Origin: Winogradskyella jejuensis
Lineage (GTDB): Bacteria; Bacteroidota; Bacteroidia; Flavobacteriales; Flavobacteriaceae
Assembly: GCF_900129745.1 (NCBI RefSeq)
Contig: NZ_FQWS01000001.1
Coordinates: 868,001-932,000 of the forward strand
Length of the DNA stretch: 64,000 bases
Reading direction: 5' to 3'
This document shows, piece by piece, positions 24,891 to 33,351 of the stretch (its first letter is position 1; the number at the start of each line of letters is the position of its first letter). A model generated the notes under the pieces. The model saw only the letters and a program-made list of their open reading frames with translations, was not told the origin of the DNA and made no database searches. Position numbers and translations under genes: made by a program.

Positions 24891-24898
24891 TAATTTTG
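24891..24898 (+). promoter_or_regulatory. metG promoter, -7 box
   Basis: TAATTTTG matches TAnnTTTG and lies 26 bp before the metG ATG, giving a leader of about 20 nt. Confidence 0.55.
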
Positions 24899-24924
24899 CG
24901 CTTCAGTAAAAATCAGAAATAACG

Positions 24925-27006
24925 ATGTCTAAAAGATACACCATAACAGCAGCGCTACCTTACACTAACGGTCCAATACACATTGGGCATTTGGCTGGTG
25001 TATATGTGCCTGCAGATATATACTCCAGATATTTGCGCCTTACAGGAAACGATGTTGCTTTTATTTGCGGGAGTGATGAGCATGGTGTACCTATTACTAT
25101 TAAAGCAAAAAAAGAAGGTGTTACGCCTCAAGATATTGTAGATAAATACCACGCGATTATCAAACAATCGTTTGAGGATTTTGGGATTTCTTTTGATAAT
25201 TACTCGCGTACATCGGCGAAGATTCATCACAATACCGCATCAGAATTTTTTAAAACACTATACGATAAAAACGAATTTGTTGAAGAAGTTTCAGAACAAC
25301 TTTACGATGCAGAAGCTAATCAGTTTTTAGCAGATCGCTTTGTTACAGGAACCTGTCCTAAATGTGGATTCGAGGAAGCTTACGGCGACCAATGCGAAAA
25401 CTGTGGGACTAGTCATAACGCCACAGACTTAATAAACCCAAAATCTGCAATAACAGGAAATGTACCGACTCTCAAAGAAACTAAACATTGGTTTTTGCCA
25501 TTGAACAAGCATGAGCAATTCTTAAAAGAATGGATTTTAGAAGGACATAAAAAAGACTGGAAACCTAATGTTTACGGGCAAGTAAAGTCCTGGATTGATG
25601 ATGGTTTGCGTCCGCGTGCTGTAACCAGAGATTTAGACTGGGGAATCCCTGTACCTGTTGAAGGTGGTGAAGGTAAGGTGTTGTATGTTTGGTTCGATGC
25701 ACCGATAGGTTATATTTCTGCTACTAAAGAATGGGCAGAACGTGAAGGAAAAAATTGGGAAGACTATTGGAAAGACAAAAACACGTCTTTAATTCACTTT
25801 ATAGGTAAAGACAATATTGTCTTTCACTGTATTATTTTCCCAGCTATGCTAAAGGCTGAAGGCACTTATATTTTACCTGAAAATGTGCCTGCAAACGAAT
25901 TCTTAAATCTAGAAGGCAATAAGCTATCCACCTCTAAAAATTGGGCAGTTTGGCTTCCAGATTATTTACAAGATTTCCCAAATCAGCAAGATGTGTTACG
26001 CTATGCACTAACGGCAAATGCTCCAGAAAGCAAAGACAATGATTTTACTTGGAAAGATTTTCAAGCTAGAAATAATAACGAATTAGTTGCCATTTTTGGT
26101 AACTTCATCAATCGTGTTGTTGTACTCACTAATAAGTATTATAATGGTGTTGTACCAGAACCTAGTGACTTATCTTTAGTTGACCAAGAGACATTGGCTG
26201 CTGTAAAAGCGTATCCTTATGTAATTTCTAGTTCTATTGAACGCTACCGCTTTAGAGAGGCTAGCCAAGAGCTAATGAATTTAGCGCGATTAGGTAATAA
26301 ATACTTAGCAGATGAAGAACCTTGGAAAACTATAAAAACAGATGAAGAACGCACAAAAACAGTAATGTTTGTTGCGCTCCAAATTGCATCTGCTTTAGGG
26401 GTTTTAAGCGAACCATTTTTGCCATTTACTTCAGATAAGTTAAAAAACATTCTTTGTCATGCTAAACTTGATTCAACGTCTCAATGGAACGATGTCACAA
26501 AAAAAGACATTCTTCTACCTGCCGGTCACACCATAGGAAAAGCTGAATTATTATTTTCTAAAATTGAAGATAAAACCATTCAACTACAGTTAGACAAACT
26601 CGAAGCAAGTAAAAAAGCAAATGAAGCTGCTAATAAGACTATTGAACCTCAAAAAGACGAAATTACTTTTGACGATTTCACCAAACTAGATATCCGAGTT
26701 GGCACTATTTTAGAAGCTGAAAAAATGCCTAAAACAAAAAAACTTTTAGTGCTTAAAGTAGATACAGGTATCGACATACGCACCATTGTTTCTGGCATAG
26801 CGGAAAGTTTTAAACCAGAAGACGTTGTTGGCAAGCGTGTTACGGTTTTAGTAAATCTTGCACCAAGAAAACTACGAGGTGTAGAGAGTCAAGGCATGAT
26901 TCTTATGACAGAAAACGAGCAAGGTGATTTGGTGTTTGTAAATCCCGACACTTCGACTCCGCTCAGTGCAGGTGATGGTGTTAGCAATGGTTTAAAGATT
27001 AGTTAA
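24925..27006 (+). CDS. metG: Methionyl-tRNA synthetase
   Basis: The 693-residue enzyme charges tRNA-Met. It shows the class I signature [18 protein letters not shown], a zinc knuckle CPKCGF...CENCG near residue 145, [18 protein letters not shown], the KMSKS-type loop as KLSTSKNW, and after about residue 570 a C-terminal EMAP/Trbp111-like tRNA-binding domain ([23 protein letters not shown]). The final 20 residues carry an unusual in-frame segment ([10 protein letters not shown]) from a REP-like sequence. It has its own promoter and terminates the housekeeping stretch before two tandem secreted-protein genes. Confidence 0.97.
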   Translation: MSKRYTITAALPYTNGPIHIGHLAGVYVPADIYSRYLRLTGNDVAFICGSDEHGVPITIKAKKEGVTPQDIVDKYHAIIKQSFEDFGISFDNYSRTSAKIHHNTASEFFKTLYDKNEFVEEVSEQLYDAEANQFLADRFVTGTCPKCGFEEAYGDQCENCGTSHNATDLINPKSAITGNVPTLKETKHWFLPLNKHEQFLKEWILEGHKKDWKPNVYGQVKSWIDDGLRPRAVTRDLDWGIPVPVEGGEGKVLYVWFDAPIGYISATKEWAEREGKNWEDYWKDKNTSLIHFIGKDNIVFHCIIFPAMLKAEGTYILPENVPANEFLNLEGNKLSTSKNWAVWLPDYLQDFPNQQDVLRYALTANAPESKDNDFTWKDFQARNNNELVAIFGNFINRVVVLTNKYYNGVVPEPSDLSLVDQETLAAVKAYPYVISSSIERYRFREASQELMNLARLGNKYLADEEPWKTIKTDEERTKTVMFVALQIASALGVLSEPFLPFTSDKLKNILCHAKLDSTSQWNDVTKKDILLPAGHTIGKAELLFSKIEDKTIQLQLDKLEASKKANEAANKTIEPQKDEITFDDFTKLDIRVGTILEAEKMPKTKKLLVLKVDTGIDIRTIVSGIAESFKPEDVVGKRVTVLVNLAPRKLRGVESQGMILMTENEQGDLVFVNPDTSTPLSAGDGVSNGLKIS
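26949..26970. repeat. REP-like sequence within the 3' end of metG
   Basis: ACTTCGACTCCGCTCAGTG within the last codons of metG matches a dispersed repeat I recall from many bacterial genomes (CTTCGACTCCGCTCAGTG followed by a short tail). It encodes TSTPLSAG in the metG frame. Repeats of this kind normally sit between genes. Confidence 0.5.
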
Positions 27007-27057
27007 TCAGATAGTTTTTCTAATAGAATTTCTTGAAATTGAAAGAAAATTCTTTTT

Positions 27058-29463
27058 GTGAAAAAAACTACAATTAACTTTCATTTATTTTCCATTTCTT
27101 ATTTTCTTTTTGGCGTAATAATCAATCTCAATGCACAGTCTTCAGTAATAGTAGAGAAATATGAGAATTACACAGAAGCACCGCGTGAGATAGCTTATGT
27201 TCATTTAAATAAATCTACCTATATCGAAGGTGAAATGATGGGCTTTACGGCTTATGTTTTTGATAAATATACCAAGGAGCCCTCTAAAATGACCTCTAAT
27301 CTCTACTGTACCATATCTAATGAAAGTGGAGCTATTATTACGAAAAAACTCATAAGAGTGACTAACGGTGTAGCATCAAATGTATTTGATATAGATAGCA
27401 CCTTATCTACAGGTATTTTTACCTTTAAAGCTTTCACCAATTGGATGCGTAATTTTGATGAAAACAATCACTATGAACAAACTTTTAAGGTGATTGATGC
27501 TGATAATCTTAGAAGTGTATTACCTGTAAATCCTAATGATTTTAAGATAGACTTACAAGTCGTTGGTGAAGGTGGTCACATCCTTTATGACAGTCAAAAC
27601 ACGATTGGTATTATTGCTAAAAACCAGTTCGGCTATGGAATTGCTAGTGCCTACGGTAATATTACCAATGCCAATACTAACGAAATCATATCAGAATTTC
27701 AATTAAATACCGTCGGTCTTGCCAAATTAGTATTCAAGCCTAATTTTGGTCAATCTTATAATGTAAATCTCTTTTTGAATGACCGTACTATTTCTACCAA
27801 AATTGAGAATATTAAAACCAACGGACTTGTAATGAATCTAACATCTCTAAAAGACAAAGTAAGTATACAAGTAAGAACCAATAAGCAATCTTTGTCCTTA
27901 TTAAAAAATAAAACGTTCAAGATAGGTCTCAATAATGGTCGTAATATTATTGCTACACCTTTTTCATTAAGTAAAAATGGTGCTGTTATTTTAAGCTTCC
28001 CTAAGAATGAATTATTCTCCGAAATGAACATATTTACCATTTTTACTCAAAATGATGAGCCTATTCTTGAACGCCTCTATTTTAATAATAACATTCTAAA
28101 ACAAAAACTAGTAGGCACAACGGTAACCCATTTACAAGATAGTTTAAAAATTACTCTAAATGCAGACAATATAGATACGTCTAAATGGTCTAACCTAAGT
28201 ATATCGGTATTACCGTCTAGTACAAAATCTTACAACCACCATAATAATCTACTCTCTCAATTATACATTCAACCTTATGTGAATGGACGATTAGAAAATG
28301 CTAGCGAATATTTTGAATCTGAGGATAGAGCCACAGCTTTTAATCTAGATTTACTTATGCTAACTCAAGGATGGAGTAGTTATGACTGGAAGGAGATTTT
28401 TACTTTTAAAGATGACAAGCTAATCTACCCTTTTGAACAAGGCATTGATATTACTGCCAATATTTACAATAAAAAGTCAGGAACTTACATTTTATATCCG
28501 TTTTCAGATATGAATACTCAAATTTTTGATGTTCCGGAAGATGAAGATTTTTTCAATGTATCAACTATTTTCCCCACAGATAAGGATTCTTTAAAAATTG
28601 GATATTTGGGTCTTAAAAATAAGGGCCTTAAAGAAAAACCGTCATTATCTTTACAATTCAATCCATCAAAAATTCCAAAATTTAAACCATATATAAAAGT
28701 AATAAAAGAAGTATTTACAATAAATCAATTGCCCTCTAACTATAACGAAATATTTAGCGAATCATGGAATAACACGAAAGTAACAAAATTGGATGAAGTT
28801 GTTATTAAAGGTAAAAGCAGAAGAACACAATTAGAAGCTTTAAAAGAAAAAGCCACATATTACGAAGTAGATATTCTTTCTAAAATTAAAAGACTTCAAC
28901 AAACTAAACTAGATGTATATCTTAGTTCCTTAGGGTGGCAAGCACAAATTGATTATAAAAATAATGCAATGATAATACGCAATCCCAGAATACGAATTGG
29001 TGATAACATACCGCTTGTATATCTCAACGATGCTCCTTTAAATTTTAATTCTTCTAGTATTAACCTATCACCGCTTGTTCCATTAACGACTTACGACGTA
29101 GAATATATTGAATACTATATTAAATCAGGATTAGGTACTACAACGAGAGGTAGTGCTGGTTACATTAAAATCTATACTAATCCGTTAATCGAAAAACAAA
29201 AAGCATTTACAAAATCTTATGAGTTTCCATTAAAATTTAATGCCCAAAAAACATTTTATACGCCCAAGTACCAAAGTTATAATTCTGATTTTTTTAGAGA
29301 ATATGGTACTATTGCTTGGTTTCCTCGAGTAACTATTAAAAATCGAAGAGCCCATGTTAAAATACCAGATTACAATACTAACAACATGACACTGTTCATA
29401 GAAGGCATAGTAAACAACAATCAATATATCTCAGAGAGGATTACCATTGAAAACAAAAAATAA
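27058..29463 (+). CDS. Secreted MG-domain protein with TonB-plug-like C-terminus, paralogue 1
   Basis: The 801-residue protein (GTG start at 27058) has a signal peptide ending near LNAQSS. Its N-terminal portion (APREIAYVHLNKSTYIEGE, GFTAYVFDKYTKEPSKM, STGIFTFKAFTNWMRNF) resembles the macroglobulin-like domains found in Bacteroidota proteins that also carry TonB plugs. Around residue 580, KLDEVVIKGKSRR begins a plug-like region that continues through VYLNDAPL and GTTTRGSAGYIKIY, after which only about 90 residues remain, with no beta-barrel. The role is unknown; protein binding or a surface accessory function is plausible. A second copy starts 564 bp downstream. Confidence 0.8.
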   Translation: MKKTTINFHLFSISYFLFGVIINLNAQSSVIVEKYENYTEAPREIAYVHLNKSTYIEGEMMGFTAYVFDKYTKEPSKMTSNLYCTISNESGAIITKKLIRVTNGVASNVFDIDSTLSTGIFTFKAFTNWMRNFDENNHYEQTFKVIDADNLRSVLPVNPNDFKIDLQVVGEGGHILYDSQNTIGIIAKNQFGYGIASAYGNITNANTNEIISEFQLNTVGLAKLVFKPNFGQSYNVNLFLNDRTISTKIENIKTNGLVMNLTSLKDKVSIQVRTNKQSLSLLKNKTFKIGLNNGRNIIATPFSLSKNGAVILSFPKNELFSEMNIFTIFTQNDEPILERLYFNNNILKQKLVGTTVTHLQDSLKITLNADNIDTSKWSNLSISVLPSSTKSYNHHNNLLSQLYIQPYVNGRLENASEYFESEDRATAFNLDLLMLTQGWSSYDWKEIFTFKDDKLIYPFEQGIDITANIYNKKSGTYILYPFSDMNTQIFDVPEDEDFFNVSTIFPTDKDSLKIGYLGLKNKGLKEKPSLSLQFNPSKIPKFKPYIKVIKEVFTINQLPSNYNEIFSESWNNTKVTKLDEVVIKGKSRRTQLEALKEKATYYEVDILSKIKRLQQTKLDVYLSSLGWQAQIDYKNNAMIIRNPRIRIGDNIPLVYLNDAPLNFNSSSINLSPLVPLTTYDVEYIEYYIKSGLGTTTRGSAGYIKIYTNPLIEKQKAFTKSYEFPLKFNAQKTFYTPKYQSYNSDFFREYGTIAWFPRVTIKNRRAHVKIPDYNTNNMTLFIEGIVNNNQYISERITIENKK

Positions 29464-30027
29464 AGCGAAAAAACAGAAATCCAAACGAAATCTTGGAGTG
29501 TATCTCCACAAAAATGTCGATGAAGTAAAAATACTCTATAATAAAGACTCTGCTGCATCTTTACTGTATTTGAAATGCATTAAACAATTATCTATATATT
29601 TAAACATAACTATTTTATGAATCTAGAAGTTCTTATTGAACAAGTAAAGTAAAAATTGAACATTGTTCATAGTAAAAAAATTATAAAGTCTAGTAAGTTG
29701 GCTTTTGTGAATCTCGATATAGAGACCTTAAATAATAGCCTAAGGATAAGTCAAAGACCTTGTTTTTAAGCGATTTCTAAGAATTTTTAAAAAGGATATT
29801 CCTCATTATGCCATTATAGACCAAGAGACAAAATCCTTTCATCTTATACGCTTTTAAATTCTTCTCTTTCACACTAATAATGGTTACTGCTCATATTTAA
29901 CCTGTAAGGTCAACCTTATAAAAAATATTTTATACTCTTGTATGAAAGCTAATACTTATGTAAAAAATTAGTTAAATACCTAGCTTTCGGAATAATTTTT
30001 GAGGAATTTTATAGAAAATTTCTTACT
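29464..30027. other. 564-bp gap with no clear gene
   Basis: Only short frames are present, none longer than about 55 codons with a good start. Two frames look mildly coding-like: around 29655-29768 (KIIKSSKLAFVNLDIETLNN) and around 29795-29858 (FKKDIPHYAIIDQETKS), both cut by stops. Strongly A+T rich. It could be decayed coding DNA between two paralogues, or a leader of the second paralogue. No terminator, tRNA or insertion sequence was recognised. Confidence 0.35.
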
Positions 30028-32448
30028 ATGTCTAAAACTACGCTATCAAAAAACTCGATTTACTCTTTTCTTTTAATCTTCTTTATTTACGGAATTAGTG
30101 CTAGTGCGCAATCTTCAGATATCGTAGACGCTTACGAAACCTACACCGAAGCACCTCGAGAAATTGCTTATGTGCATCTAAATAAATCAACCTATATTGA
30201 AGGTGAAATAATGGGTTTTCAGGCTTATGTTTTTGATAAATTCACCAAAGAGCCTTCAAAAATGACTAATAATTTGTATTGCACGATTTCTGACGCAAAT
30301 GGAAAAGTAATAAAGAAAAAACTCATAAAGGTAGATAATGGAATATCTAAAAACGCCTTTGATATTGATAGTACTTTATCTACGGGAGTTTTTACCTTCA
30401 AGGCATACACCAATTGGATGCGAAATTTTGAAGAACAAAACCATTTTGAACAAACTTTTAAAGTTATTGACGCTGATAATTTAGACAGTGTCAAACCTAT
30501 AGAAACAAAAGATATCAAAATTGATTTACAGGTATTAGGTGAAGGGGGGCATATAATTTATGGTCTTTCTAATAGTGTTGGTATTTTGGCAAAAACCCAA
30601 TTTGGTAATGGTATTGCCAATGCTTACGGCACTATTACAGATAGTAATAATAACATAATTTCCGAGTTTCAATTAAATGAAGTTGGGCTAGCTAAAGCTT
30701 TGTTATCACCACAAGAAAATGAAAATTACAAAGTCAATTTATTTGCTGGTAAGCAAAATATTTCAGTTCCAATAAACGAGATTAAAAAAATTGGAATTAC
30801 TCTGAGTCTAGTTTCTTCTAAAGACAAAGTGAGTATAAAACTTACAGCTAATGATAAGACTAAGTCTATCATTAAAAATAATGATTTTAATATAGCTCTG
30901 CATAATGGAAGCGAAATGAAATTAACTCCATTTAATTTTAATAACGACGGTGTCGCTATTTTAATTTTTCCTAAAGTAGATTTATATAAAGGGATAAATA
31001 TTTTCACCATTTTTAATAACGAAAATATACCACTTTTAGAACGATTATATTTTAATGCTAATCAAATTAAGAGTATCGAAATTTCGTCAGTAAAAGTTTC
31101 TACCATTAGAGATAGCTTATCAGTCACGATTAGTAGCGAGAATTTGAAAAACAACTTAAATTCGAACTTAAGTATTTCCGTATTACCTACAGAAACAAAA
31201 TCTTACAATCACCATAACTCAATTCTTTCACAAATTTATATTCAACCATACATCAATGGTTTTTTAGAAAATGGAAGGGCTTATTTTAAAAATAGAAATC
31301 GCAAAACTGAGTATAATCTAGACTTGCTTATGCTAACACAAGGCTGGAGTAGTTATTGCTGGAATACTATTTTTGATAAAAATGAACGTGAGTATATTTA
31401 TCCGTTTGAGCGTGGAATTGACATAGTTGCAAATATAAATGACGACAAAATAGGGTCTTATATCGTATATCCATTAGCAAAAAATAGCACGCAATTATTT
31501 GATATCAATGCCTCTGAAAAAGAGTTTACAATAAAACAATCCTTCCCTACCGAAGATGACTTATTTAGGATTGGATATATCGATACTAAAAAGAAAAAAA
31601 TTGGCAAAAAACCATCTATATATTTACAATATTACCCTTCTCAATTTCCTGATTTCAATATTGCGTCTAATACAATTGAGGAAACTTATTCTATTGAAGA
31701 AACTTATTTGAAAAATGAAACAAATCTAAACGCCTTTGATATTAACAACGCAACCAAACTTGACGAAGTTATTATTAACTCTAAAGCTAATAGTATAGAA
31801 ACTAAAGTTGAAAAATTACAACAAAAGGCTACAACAGCAAAATTTAGAGTTATAGAGGACAATGTTAAGTTAACTGGGATGCGAGTAGATACTTATATAC
31901 AAAGGCTTGGTGGCTACGATACGTATTATGATATTTTCTCTGGTAGACTCAGTATAGTAAATACTAGGATAAGATGGACAGACCCAACGCCATTAGTATA
32001 CTTAAATTCTTCTTTATTAACCACAACAGGCAGAAAATCTGATTTTGGTATTCTTACTTTTATTACCATGGATCAAGTTGATTATATTGAATACGAACCT
32101 TACGGAATTGGTGGAGGAATAAGAGGTGCTGCAGGTTATATAAAAATTTTCTTAACTCCTGGTGGGCCTCCTATAAAGAAACCAAACAACATCGTTGATT
32201 ACAAATTACCATTACTGTTTAGTAAAAATAAAACCTTTTACTCACCCAAATATTTCTATTACAATACAGACTTCTTTAAAGAATATGGCACAATTGACTG
32301 GAAACCAAATATTAGTCTAGATAAAAATGGTAAAGCAAACTTTAAGTTATACAACACAAAAACTAAGATGATTAGCTTATTTATAGAAGGTATAATAAAT
32401 GATAATCAATATATTTCTCAAGAATTAAAAATTGAAATACCTGATTAA
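30028..32448 (+). CDS. Secreted MG-domain protein with TonB-plug-like C-terminus, paralogue 2
   Basis: The 806-residue protein is a tandem copy of the one at 27058-29463: the first ~165 residues are strongly alike (EAPREIAYVHLNKSTYIEGE, STGVFTFKAYTNWMRNF, KVIDADNL), and the order of later motifs is the same (GEGGHIIYG, NHHNSILSQIYIQPY, LDLLMLTQGWSSY, KLDEVIINSKANS, GIRGAAGYIKIF). The signal peptide ends near ASAQSS. Sequence drifts most around residues 550-640. Like its paralogue it lacks a beta-barrel. Its TAA abuts the TTG start of the deacetylase gene, so the two may be coupled. Confidence 0.8.
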   Translation: MSKTTLSKNSIYSFLLIFFIYGISASAQSSDIVDAYETYTEAPREIAYVHLNKSTYIEGEIMGFQAYVFDKFTKEPSKMTNNLYCTISDANGKVIKKKLIKVDNGISKNAFDIDSTLSTGVFTFKAYTNWMRNFEEQNHFEQTFKVIDADNLDSVKPIETKDIKIDLQVLGEGGHIIYGLSNSVGILAKTQFGNGIANAYGTITDSNNNIISEFQLNEVGLAKALLSPQENENYKVNLFAGKQNISVPINEIKKIGITLSLVSSKDKVSIKLTANDKTKSIIKNNDFNIALHNGSEMKLTPFNFNNDGVAILIFPKVDLYKGINIFTIFNNENIPLLERLYFNANQIKSIEISSVKVSTIRDSLSVTISSENLKNNLNSNLSISVLPTETKSYNHHNSILSQIYIQPYINGFLENGRAYFKNRNRKTEYNLDLLMLTQGWSSYCWNTIFDKNEREYIYPFERGIDIVANINDDKIGSYIVYPLAKNSTQLFDINASEKEFTIKQSFPTEDDLFRIGYIDTKKKKIGKKPSIYLQYYPSQFPDFNIASNTIEETYSIEETYLKNETNLNAFDINNATKLDEVIINSKANSIETKVEKLQQKATTAKFRVIEDNVKLTGMRVDTYIQRLGGYDTYYDIFSGRLSIVNTRIRWTDPTPLVYLNSSLLTTTGRKSDFGILTFITMDQVDYIEYEPYGIGGGIRGAAGYIKIFLTPGGPPIKKPNNIVDYKLPLLFSKNKTFYSPKYFYYNTDFFKEYGTIDWKPNISLDKNGKANFKLYNTKTKMISLFIEGIINDNQYISQELKIEIPD

Positions 32449-33351
32449 TTGCTCAAAATAGCCTACCATCCTATTTACAAACACCCCTTACCAGAAGGTC
32501 ATCGATTTCCCATGGAAAAGTATGAGCTTTTGCCAGAACAATTGATGCACGAAGGCACATGCACAAAGCATAATTTTTTTGAACCAGAACGCCCTAATGA
32601 TAAGCACATCGTTGCCGTACACGAACCCGAATATTACTACGACTTACTTAATATAACTTTAGACCAACGTGCTGCAAGAAAAATAGGTTTTCCGCTAAGC
32701 GAAGTTTTAGTGGAGCGAGAGCGACTGATTGCTCATGGCACTATAAAAGCTAGTACATATGCCTTGGAGCATGGAATAGCTATGAATATTGCAGGTGGCA
32801 CACACCATGCCTACACCAATCGCGGCGAAGCCTTCTGTATGCTAAACGACCAAGCTATTGGCGCTAGATATCTTCAAAATGAGGGATTGGTTAAAAAGGT
32901 ATTAATCGTTGACTTGGATGTACACCAAGGCAACGGAACAGCTGAGATATTTCAGAATGATAATTCCGTATTTACTTTTTCTATGCACGGCGCCAATAAT
33001 TATCCTTTCAAAAAAGAGAAAAGTGATTTAGATATTGCACTAGAAAATGGTACGGATGACAAAACGTATCTCAAAATCCTTAAAGACACCTTACCTAGAT
33101 TAATCGATGAGCAACAACCCGACTATATCTATTATTTATGTGGTGTAGATATAATCTCAACCGATAAACTTGGAAAATTAGGAATGAGTATAAATGGCTG
33201 TAAAGAACGAGACCGTTTTGTACTGCAGCAATGTTTAAAAAATAAAATTCCCGTGATGTGCTCCATGGGAGGCGGCTATTCTCCTGATATAAAAACTATA
33301 GTAGATGCACATGCAAATACCTTTAGACTAGCTCAAGAGTTATTCTTTTAA
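32449..33351 (+). CDS. Histone-deacetylase-family (acetylpolyamine-type) amidohydrolase
   Basis: The 300-residue protein has the zinc deacetylase fold: AGGTHHAYTNRGEAFCMLND with the His-His pair, VLIVDLDVHQGNGTAEIF with the metal-binding Asp and His, a second Asp in LCGVDIIS, and the catalytic Tyr in MGGGYSPD. Bacterial members deacetylate polyamines, acetoin-related or other small amides, or proteins. The TTG start at 32449 directly follows the stop of the upstream paralogue; no in-frame ATG precedes the conserved MLKIAYHPIYKHPLPEGH start. It overlaps the convergent ppc gene by 4 bp. Confidence 0.92.
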   Translation: MLKIAYHPIYKHPLPEGHRFPMEKYELLPEQLMHEGTCTKHNFFEPERPNDKHIVAVHEPEYYYDLLNITLDQRAARKIGFPLSEVLVERERLIAHGTIKASTYALEHGIAMNIAGGTHHAYTNRGEAFCMLNDQAIGARYLQNEGLVKKVLIVDLDVHQGNGTAEIFQNDNSVFTFSMHGANNYPFKKEKSDLDIALENGTDDKTYLKILKDTLPRLIDEQQPDYIYYLCGVDIISTDKLGKLGMSINGCKERDRFVLQQCLKNKIPVMCSMGGGYSPDIKTIVDAHANTFRLAQELFF

